Assembly: GCF_013387455.1 (NCBI RefSeq) | Contig: NZ_VWNC01000006.1 | Span: 62,001-126,000, forward strand | Length of the DNA stretch: 64,000 nucleotides | Direction of reading: 5' to 3' | Origin: Mariprofundus sp. NF | GTDB lineage: Bacteria; Pseudomonadota; Zetaproteobacteria; Mariprofundales; Mariprofundaceae | Shown: in pieces, positions 57,370-64,000 of the stretch | Numbering within the stretch: position 1 is the first letter of the stretch | Layout of the letters: the number at the start of each line of letters is the position of its first letter | Notes under the pieces: model-generated | Database searches by the model: none | Seen by the model: the letters and a program-made list of their open reading frames with translations, nothing else | Told to the model about the DNA's origin: nothing | Position numbers and translations under genes: made by a program

Positions 57370-58449
57370 ATGTTATGCAATCAGATTGAGCAGATTCATC
57401 GAAACCTGAATGACACATTTCCAGCACTGTGCCGTATTGCCGTTGTACTCTACGACAAAGAGACAGACATGCTGAAAACCTTCACCAACAGCACCCGTGA
57501 TGCCACCCCTATCCAGTACTACTCCAGCAAACTGAGCAGTTCAGAGTCACTCTCAAAACTGGTAGAAACAAGAGAGATGCGCATCATCGATGATATCACC
57601 GCGATCTCCTCAGATCGAAGACACACCAAGCTGATCAAAGCTGCCGGTTACCGCTCAAGTCTCACCTTTCCGGTGTTCAGTAAAGATTCACTGGTCGGCC
57701 TCCTGTTTATGAACGCCAAAGAGGTCAACTATTTCTCCGCTGAGAGAGTTGAACAACTTAAAATATTCATCCATCTCATCTCCACCCTGCTGATTGCCGA
57801 AACCATGCCGCTGAAAACACTGAAGGGTGCCGTCGCCACAGCCCGTGAATTTAGTCGCATCAAGGATGAGGAGACCGGTGCCCACCTATCCCGCATGTCT
57901 CATTATGCCCGGGTGATCGCACTTGAGATTGGCGAGAAACACGACCTCAATGACGAGATGATTGAGTATATTTTCCAGTTCACACCACTACATGATGTCG
58001 GAAAAGTCGGCGTGCCGGACAAAATCATCCTTAAAGATGGGAAGCTAACGGATGATGAAAGATCCATTGTTCAGACCCATGTTCATATCGGCAAAAAAAT
58101 CATCGATACGATGGTCGATCAATTTGACCTTGATGGCCTTGATAACGTGCAGATGTTAAGAAACATTGTACTCTACCATCACGAATGTATTGATGGTTCC
58201 GGTTACCCTGAAGGGCTCAAAGGTGAGGAGATCCCGATAGAGGCTCGTATCACCTCAACGGCTGATGTATTTGATGCCCTGACCAGCAAACGCCCCTACA
58301 AAGAGGCATGGTCCAACCGCAAGGCGCTGGCATTTATGGCGGAAAACAAAGGGCGGATGTTTGATGCTGACTGTGTTGATGCGCTTTTTGCCAGCAAACC
58401 GATCCTGAAAGGTATTCAGGAACGTTTCAAAGAGGATAAGCTGGGCTGA
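57370..58449 (+). CDS. GAF and HD-GYP domain protein, c-di-GMP phosphodiesterase
   Basis: A 359-residue cytoplasmic protein. Residues 1-145 form a GAF-like domain (SLTFPVFSKDSLVGLLFMNAKE); residues 155-350 form an HD-GYP domain with the metal-binding pattern HLSRMSHYARVIALEIG, LHDVGKVGVPDKIILKDG, HVHIGKKII and the HECIDGSGYPEGLKGEEIP signature, so the catalytic HD and GYP residues are intact. It should hydrolyse c-di-GMP, opposing the two diguanylate cyclases in this window. The ATG is preceded by GGAGG 9 bases away. The GAF input is not identifiable. Confidence 0.92.
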   Translation: MLCNQIEQIHRNLNDTFPALCRIAVVLYDKETDMLKTFTNSTRDATPIQYYSSKLSSSESLSKLVETREMRIIDDITAISSDRRHTKLIKAAGYRSSLTFPVFSKDSLVGLLFMNAKEVNYFSAERVEQLKIFIHLISTLLIAETMPLKTLKGAVATAREFSRIKDEETGAHLSRMSHYARVIALEIGEKHDLNDEMIEYIFQFTPLHDVGKVGVPDKIILKDGKLTDDERSIVQTHVHIGKKIIDTMVDQFDLDGLDNVQMLRNIVLYHHECIDGSGYPEGLKGEEIPIEARITSTADVFDALTSKRPYKEAWSNRKALAFMAENKGRMFDADCVDALFASKPILKGIQERFKEDKLG

Positions 58450-58558
58450 CAAATATATCCGGCCTCTGTTTTCAACGTATGACATCCATGCTTCTGATCA
58501 ATGAAATTGCCAGCGAAATAGATTAACATTCGCCCGAATTCAGATCAGGGGCCCCATT

Positions 58559-59509
58559 TTGAGTAGTGATCAGACGCAGCATCCGGAAAATCAGTGCGAC
58601 CTTTGCGGAGGTTCGAGCTTTGAAGAGATAGGCAATCGTGACCGCCACGGCAAGGAACTGCACACCGGTATCTGCAGCAGCTGCGGACTGGTGGCGCATA
58701 TGCCGGTGCCCAGCGAAGAGGAAGTATCCGCCTACTACGCCGAACAGTATCGCCGTGATTATCATGGTGAGAGCACTCCATCGACCCGCCGTATCATGCG
58801 CGCCTGGAGAAATGGCGACCGTATTCTTAAACAGCTCTTTTCACGACTGGATAAAAAAGCCAGGGTTTTTGAGATCGGTGCCGGTATCGGCTGCACAGTC
58901 AAATCATTCGAGCTGCAGGGTTTTGATGCCAGCGGCATTGAGCCAAACAAAGATTTCAATGCATTTACCCGCGAACAGCTTCACGCATCGGTAGAGAATC
59001 GTAACCTCTACGACCTGCCCGCTGAACCCACCTATGATGTGGTTCTTCTGATCCATGTGATCGAGCATTTTTCCAGCCCTACCCGCGCCCTGAATCATAT
59101 CCACAGCCTGCTCAATGAAGATGGTTATTTCTATGTAGAGTGCCCGAACATTGCCGGCCCGTTCGCCACCTATGATCGTCTCTTCCACTACGCGCACATC
59201 TACAACTTCACCCCTGCAACCCTGATTGCTCTTGCCAAAAAGTGTGGCTTTGAGCTGGTCAGCCAGTTCACTGATGAGTCCCATCCCGATATTAACATGC
59301 TTTTCCGCAAGGTTGAGGCGAAAGCCCTTGAGGTCAGCAGTGATGAAGCGGCACGCACTAAAGCGGCCATCCATCGCTACAATGCATTCACCTACCACCT
59401 GCGTCCGGCTTATATCATTCGCCGCATCAACAAGATACTTAGCTATCTGGGTGAGTTTTTACTGGCCCGCGTATTCGTCAAAGGCATGCTCAAACACTGT
59501 AAAAAGTAG
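58559..59509 (+). CDS. Class I SAM-dependent methyltransferase with N-terminal zinc site
   Basis: A 316-residue protein. The N-terminal 40 residues have the pattern CDLCGG...CSSCGLVAHMPVP, a likely zinc knuckle found on SAM methyltransferases acting on sugar or lipid-carrier substrates. The methyltransferase core (about 85-230) shows VFEIGAGIGCTVK (motif I), YDVVLLIHVIEHFSS (motif III region) and YFYVECPNIAGP, with an additional C-terminal helical tail. The start is TTG at 58559 with AGGGG seven bases upstream. The context gives no substrate; a surface glycan methylation is plausible for this subtype. Confidence 0.88.
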   Translation: MSSDQTQHPENQCDLCGGSSFEEIGNRDRHGKELHTGICSSCGLVAHMPVPSEEEVSAYYAEQYRRDYHGESTPSTRRIMRAWRNGDRILKQLFSRLDKKARVFEIGAGIGCTVKSFELQGFDASGIEPNKDFNAFTREQLHASVENRNLYDLPAEPTYDVVLLIHVIEHFSSPTRALNHIHSLLNEDGYFYVECPNIAGPFATYDRLFHYAHIYNFTPATLIALAKKCGFELVSQFTDESHPDINMLFRKVEAKALEVSSDEAARTKAAIHRYNAFTYHLRPAYIIRRINKILSYLGEFLLARVFVKGMLKHCKK

Positions 59510-59521
59510 CGTTTGCAATGT

Positions 59522-62500
59522 TCAATCCTCTACGCTCACCTCGCGCATAACATCGAGCATGGGGAAGTAGAGTGCGGTTCTGAGCTCACGACCGGGCTCC
59601 AGGGCCTGCAGGATTGAGGCATAACGGGCTAGCTGAGGAGCGTGACGTTTGCTCTCCTCAGCAAGGAAACCTTCGAGATCACCGCCCTCATGGGCTGCGG
59701 TTTTGTAATCAATAATCCAGCGGATTCCGTCTCTGTCGATAAAGCTCCGATCGATAATGTGATGAGAGACAAAACTATCTCTCTCACTACTCAGAGCCCA
59801 CTCACAATGCGCATCACTGTGCTCACCTGATAGTATCCAGCGCCCTTTCTCGCTCGCCAATGTCTTGCGCAGCGCTCTCTCTGCACGTTGTTTTGCCTGC
59901 TCCAGCAGACTTCCTGAGAGCCCCTCTGCCAGTAGAAGTCGACCAATAGACTCACACGCCCTGTCGTTTTGCGGATCACTCCACTGCTCCAGACCAACCT
60001 CACCAACAGATTGAAGCGCGGCATGCACAGCATTACCGACCGGTGCCGCTTCAGGGCCTGCCCAGAAGTATTCGGACTCCACAGCCAACTCCTGCTCAGG
60101 TAGTGGCTCGACAATCTGTGGTATCTGTTTGACCCGTTGCACGGGTTTAACCTCAGCCGCGTCACACCCCTGCTCCAGCTCAAGCGAGACCAGCTCTGCG
60201 CCAAAACAGCCCGCCTCAATACCATCGGGCATCAGCAGATTCAGCAGCGAACCGGAGCCAGCCACTTCACTATTCTCAGAAACATGTCCGAACATATGTA
60301 ACTCAGACTCAGCCCGCGTACAAGCCACATAAAGAAGCCGCGCTAACTCATAGTCATATTTGGACTTTTCAATGCCATTCACTAGCGAGAATATGGCATC
60401 ATCACTACGCACTGCAGCCTTGGCAGCCATCAGTGGAAGCACCGCTTCACCCACGGCAATATCGGTAAAGGCCAGTAACGGCCGGTCACTATTCTGGCCT
60501 CTGTTACCAAGGCCCGGCAAAATCACCGTATCCCACTGCAAGCCTTTGGCACCGTGCATGGTCATCAATTCAACCTGGCCGGCCTCCTCTCTCACATCCG
60601 GTGCAGCAAAGAGCTTTTCAAGGCGTTCATCAAAAAGCGGGAAGTTGATACGCCCTCCCTCATCAAGCGATTCAATCAGCTCAAGCGCAACCTCAATATT
60701 GAGCCGTGCTGTTTGATCAATCAGTGCAGGCATCGCCAGTCGCTGCCATGCGCTCTCAACCAGATCACGAACAGCTACCTTGCCCGATGCATGCATGCAG
60801 GGGCCGAGTGCATGTTTGAGGAATTCAATACGCTGCAAGGCATCAGCATCAAACTTCCCAAGCAGAGCCTCATCATTGAACAGCTGCCATAACGGCCTTT
60901 TGTCACCTGCCATCAACAGATGCATATCAACCGTTGTAAGACCACAGCATGGCGCCCGCAGCAGTGCTGACCAGCAAGCACGATCCGATGGGTGCAGCAG
61001 TGCACGCACAAGAGCGCGCAACAAGCGAATTTCAGGCCTGTCATAAAGTGGTAAAATCTTGATGGCGCGATAGGCGATGCCCGCCTCTTCCAGCTCCGGC
61101 ATGATCGTATGCAACTGCTTACGTGAACGGGCAAGAACGGCAATGCGACGTCTGCCGCCATCATCACCAGTTTGTGTCAGCTGTTCGCTGATCAGAGAGA
61201 CAACTGCTTTCGCCTCTGCAGCCACATCCTTACCCGTCTGAATGCTCAAGCGTACCAAACCGGAGTGTTTCAGTGCTGCCGTCGCTTGTGCATGGGCAAC
61301 GGCACCACGCACCACATCCTGCTGATCGGGTAAAATTGATGCGAAAGCCCGATTTACCCAATCAACAATATCAGGAGCGGAGCGGAAATTGCGTTCAAGC
61401 TGCAGCGCTTCAACATAAGGCAGACCTGAGCAGTTATCAGCAGCCTGCAGGAACAGCCCCACCTCAGCTTTCCTGAAGCGGTAGATCGATTGCATCGGAT
61501 CACCCACCATAAACAGGGTGCGATGCCTGCCATCACCCTCCTGCCATCCGGCAGTCAGACTCTGCAGCAGGCGCATCTGCAGCAGTGAGGTGTCCTGAAA
61601 CTCATCAACGAGAATATGGTGGATACGATAATCCAGTTTCAGCAGAAGATCTGAAGGTGCCCCCACCTCATCTTCAAGCGCCTGTAGTGCTCTGAGAGCA
61701 ATCTCGGTGAAATCGACCTCCCCACTACGTGCAAACAGCTGCTGCAGGCGCTGTGAGGCGAACAGCAGCAGCGTAAACAGCCCTTCAAGCACCATCCACT
61801 GCTTCTGGTCATAAACAGGGCTCACAGGCAATTTGAGCAGAGATTCAAGTGCCGCTTCCAGCCCCGGCACTGAGGCCATCATCTCGGTGAGCTCCTGCAT
61901 GCACAGCTTCTCATCTTTGGCCTGCGTGCCGAAGCCACGCGCTTTGTTAATCGCACGTGCAGTCGGGAAACCACCGGTTTTTTTCAGCACTGCCCTGGCA
62001 ATGCCCTGCCATGTCTCGACCATACCAATATCAACTACAGGCCAGCACTCCAACCCGCCCAGATCCTCAATGCCAAGAGTGCAATCGGGCTGATTGGCTG
62101 CATAGGCGATAAGCGCCGGAAGTTTCTGTCTTACCTCGACCGGAATCATATCATCGCAGGAGCTAATCTCATCGACAATCAGCCTGCCTAAAAGTGCTTC
62201 CATATCACTTTGGGCACTGGCCATATCTGCAGCATGGCGGCCAATCAACGGTAGCCACTGCTCACGTTTGGAGAGCATATCGGCCACCAGTGCAATCAAG
62301 GCCGGAGCCTGATGATCATGGTGCAGCAGCAGAATTTCGGCCGTCTCCAGATCACTTCGCAGCAATTGATTCAGTGCCGTTTCAGCCGCCTCACGATAGG
62401 CCGCAAAGAGATATTCACCGGGGCGAGGCATCTCGCCCAGCCCTGAGAGCAGTGGCAACTGCTTTGCCAGAGCAAAGGTGAGACTATCAAGTGTCATCAG

Positions 62501-62827
62501 ACGCAGTCGTGCAGGGTAGTCACAGAGATTCCAGCCCCGCTCTTCAGAGCGCTTTAGCGCCTGCTGCGCCAGCAGCCATGTCTCCAGTTTATGCGACTGA
62601 TCGGCAGCAGGTTTGTCCATCGACAACGCCCCTATCACCCGGCCACGCATCTCAGCAGCAGCCTTGCGGGTAAAGGTGAGTGCCAGAATCTCTTCAGGCT
62701 CTTCAACAATGGCTAAAAGTGCCAGAATTCGCTGGGTTAGCAGTTCTGTTTTGCCTGAACCTGCCGGTGCCTGCACCAGCACTGACACCTGCGGATCACG
62801 GGCAATCAGACGTACTTCGCTACTCAA
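59522..62827 (-). CDS. addA: Helicase-nuclease subunit AddA (RecB-like)
   Basis: A 1101-residue superfamily 1 helicase with a C-terminal PD-(D/E)XK nuclease, the AddA subunit of the AddAB double-strand break repair complex. Motifs visible: APAGSGKTELLTQR (Walker A), LALTFTRKAAAEMRGR, LVDEFQDTSLLQMRLLQ (motif II), VGDPMQSIYRFRKAEV, LERNFRSAPDIV, LMTMHGAKGLQWDTVILPGL and the nuclease motif DGIRWIIDYKTAAHEGGD near the end. The start is TTG at 62827, overlapping the addB stop (TTGA). The size and adjacency to addB support AddA over RecB. Confidence 0.93.
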   Translation of the reverse strand: MSSEVRLIARDPQVSVLVQAPAGSGKTELLTQRILALLAIVEEPEEILALTFTRKAAAEMRGRVIGALSMDKPAADQSHKLETWLLAQQALKRSEERGWNLCDYPARLRLMTLDSLTFALAKQLPLLSGLGEMPRPGEYLFAAYREAAETALNQLLRSDLETAEILLLHHDHQAPALIALVADMLSKREQWLPLIGRHAADMASAQSDMEALLGRLIVDEISSCDDMIPVEVRQKLPALIAYAANQPDCTLGIEDLGGLECWPVVDIGMVETWQGIARAVLKKTGGFPTARAINKARGFGTQAKDEKLCMQELTEMMASVPGLEAALESLLKLPVSPVYDQKQWMVLEGLFTLLLFASQRLQQLFARSGEVDFTEIALRALQALEDEVGAPSDLLLKLDYRIHHILVDEFQDTSLLQMRLLQSLTAGWQEGDGRHRTLFMVGDPMQSIYRFRKAEVGLFLQAADNCSGLPYVEALQLERNFRSAPDIVDWVNRAFASILPDQQDVVRGAVAHAQATAALKHSGLVRLSIQTGKDVAAEAKAVVSLISEQLTQTGDDGGRRRIAVLARSRKQLHTIMPELEEAGIAYRAIKILPLYDRPEIRLLRALVRALLHPSDRACWSALLRAPCCGLTTVDMHLLMAGDKRPLWQLFNDEALLGKFDADALQRIEFLKHALGPCMHASGKVAVRDLVESAWQRLAMPALIDQTARLNIEVALELIESLDEGGRINFPLFDERLEKLFAAPDVREEAGQVELMTMHGAKGLQWDTVILPGLGNRGQNSDRPLLAFTDIAVGEAVLPLMAAKAAVRSDDAIFSLVNGIEKSKYDYELARLLYVACTRAESELHMFGHVSENSEVAGSGSLLNLLMPDGIEAGCFGAELVSLELEQGCDAAEVKPVQRVKQIPQIVEPLPEQELAVESEYFWAGPEAAPVGNAVHAALQSVGEVGLEQWSDPQNDRACESIGRLLLAEGLSGSLLEQAKQRAERALRKTLASEKGRWILSGEHSDAHCEWALSSERDSFVSHHIIDRSFIDRDGIRWIIDYKTAAHEGGDLEGFLAEESKRHAPQLARYASILQALEPGRELRTALYFPMLDVMREVSVED

Positions 62828-64000
62828 CTCTCTTCCCCGCTATCGCTAACAAATCCTCGCTCTTCAATTCTGCAGATCGATTCCAGCCCACAGTAGTTAC
62901 ACGCCTTCTCATCGCGCGGGGCCACTTCACTACGGCCAGCTACAAACTCAGCGGCCAATGCATTAACCTGCTCACGCCACAGCTGCAGTACCGCATCCCA
63001 ATCATCGGGAGCACCACGCTTACCATCACAGGCAGTCACCCCTTTGATACCACTGCCCTCACCTGAGAGCCCTTCAAAGCCCATCTGACCTGTACGCACA
63101 CGCCCGTATGTCACGACATCCAGCTCTGACAAACCGGCTGCCACGGCATAGAGCGGTAGTTGAGGCTCCTCAATACGCTCCCCCAGCCACTTGCGAAAAC
63201 TCTGCGGCGCTCCGGTTTTATAATCGATGAGGATAGTGCGCCCCTCTTCATCCTCATCAATACGATCCGCCTTGACTCTGATGGTCACCTGCTGTGAACC
63301 ACTTTGCGGCAGTTGCAACGTAAAATCGGCTTCGGTCGCCTTCACCCTGAAACCGGGGCGCAGCAGCTCTGTCTCAAGCCACTCCTCCAGAACCGTTGCC
63401 ATGCGCTTGACTTCAATCGCCTTGATTGCAGAGGTAAGCGACACCCCCTGCTGCTGCCATGCATGCCTGATACTGGCAGCGATCAATAGAGATCTACCCT
63501 CTGCATCCAGCGCTGAGAGTGCAGATCTCGATCTCAGCTGCTGCCAGATATATTCCAGCGCCAGATGAATCAATGAACCTTTGGTTGTCGCCTCAATGCC
63601 GGGTTCGGTCTCATCCAGTTCGGAGATACCCAGCCGCCAGGTGGCGAAACTTCTGAAAGGGCAAGCCGACTGATCGCGAATCAGGGCTGTACCACCACGG
63701 ACACTCTCATCCGCCAGCAGTGGCAGATCGGGTGCATCGGCATACACATCCTGCTCAAGCTGCTGAATCTTTTCAGGCGACACATCAGCCCTCTGTGGTG
63801 GAAGATTCCTGGCAAAAGGTGAAACATGCATCTCCTGTTCATTGCGCAGGGCTGCATAGGAGAGTTCAACAATCGGGGCTGTGTTTAAGAGCTGCTGCCA
63901 GAGCCATGTCGAGTGCTCAAAAGCCAGCTCAGCACGACTGTTGGCGATATTAAATTTCTGCTGCAACACCGGAGGCAACAGCGGCTGTGATCGCACCGGC
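62824..64000 (-). CDS. addB: AddB-like nuclease subunit, 5' part beyond the right edge
   Basis: The C-terminal 390 or so residues of an AddB-type subunit are visible: the PD-(D/E)XK nuclease with GRTILIDYKTGAPQSFRKWL and PQLPLYAVAAGLSELD, and likely iron-sulfur cysteines in the segments ACPFRSFATWRL and CNYCGLESIC near the C-terminus, as in AddB of Bacillus. The frame has no stop on the right side and stays open to the window end, so the gene starts outside. Full-length AddB proteins are near 900-1150 residues, so well over half of it is missing. It is directly upstream of addA with overlapping codons. Confidence 0.88.
   Translation of the reverse strand, partial: PVRSQPLLPPVLQQKFNIANSRAELAFEHSTWLWQQLLNTAPIVELSYAALRNEQEMHVSPFARNLPPQRADVSPEKIQQLEQDVYADAPDLPLLADESVRGGTALIRDQSACPFRSFATWRLGISELDETEPGIEATTKGSLIHLALEYIWQQLRSRSALSALDAEGRSLLIAASIRHAWQQQGVSLTSAIKAIEVKRMATVLEEWLETELLRPGFRVKATEADFTLQLPQSGSQQVTIRVKADRIDEDEEGRTILIDYKTGAPQSFRKWLGERIEEPQLPLYAVAAGLSELDVVTYGRVRTGQMGFEGLSGEGSGIKGVTACDGKRGAPDDWDAVLQLWREQVNALAAEFVAGRSEVAPRDEKACNYCGLESICRIEERGFVSDSGEES

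Overview
The window reads as chromosomal DNA of a free-living Gram-negative bacterium of the Proteobacteria. Evidence: a Tol-Pal envelope operon with queE behind it, aroQ-accB-accC, thiS-thiG, AddAB-type repair, sigma-54 style promoters, type IV pilins, beta-barrel proteins, and several c-di-GMP and cytochrome c related proteins. The gene mix and moderate GC resemble iron-oxidising Zetaproteobacteria such as Mariprofundus; that placement is an inference from memory, not a computed match. I saw no tRNA, rRNA, CRISPR array, transposase or prophage. Nearly all of the window is ordinary, densely packed core genome with strong intrinsic terminators.

Layout. 1-3.2 kb (minus): tolB, pal, cpoB, queE (cut by the left edge). 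3.3-9.0 kb (minus): a nitrogen cluster of porin, glnK, amtB, an unrecognised 364-residue protein, a second glnK and a second amtB, led by a sigma-54 type promoter near 9.04 kb. 9.3-12.4 kb (plus): a membrane protein with argB, then ilvC and a small cytochrome c. 12.4-16.9 kb (minus): FMN split-barrel protein, rRNA pseudouridine synthase, PAS-GGDEF protein, nhaA. 17-21.3 kb: YgiQ-type radical SAM protein, a 34-codon minus-strand gene, and a haem c diguanylate cyclase. 21.4-30 kb: K+ channel, deaD, a DUF1456 protein, hybrid kinase, hemE, thiG, thiS. 30-33 kb (plus): TPR protein, aroQ, accB, accC. 33-35.6 kb (minus): leuA with an attenuator leader, pssA. 35.7-42.4 kb: a cyclic-nucleotide-binding-fold protein, then an envelope ABC operon (LolA-like protein, two FtsX-like permeases, LolD-like ATPase, beta-barrel) and a DUF6164 protein. 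42.6-47.6 kb (plus): a pilin locus of sigma-54 promoter, pilA, ABC ATPase, permease, helical-repeat protein, second pilin and a Wzy/PglL-like ligase. 47.6-52.1 kb (minus): hyuA, hyuB, tsaD. 52.2-59.5 kb: beta-barrel protein, icd fused to a zinc-ribbon domain, DUF4398 lipoprotein, aspS, GAF/HD-GYP protein, methyltransferase. 59.5-64 kb (minus): addA and addB (cut by the right edge).

The points most worth a second look are: (1) a complete leucine attenuator upstream of leuA, with promoter, leader peptide carrying three consecutive Leu codons, antiterminator and terminator; (2) isocitrate dehydrogenase fused to a full-length YbeL/DUF1451 domain; (3) the pilin locus with its own ABC exporter and glycan ligase; (4) the unrecognised protein between two GlnK/AmtB pairs; (5) a diguanylate cyclase with a periplasmic haem c site and a Cys-rich GAF domain; (6) queE with no AUG, GUG, UUG or CUG start available; (7) an unlisted 34-residue peptide gene with a good ribosome site; and (8) a hairpin-rich spacer between thiS and thiG.
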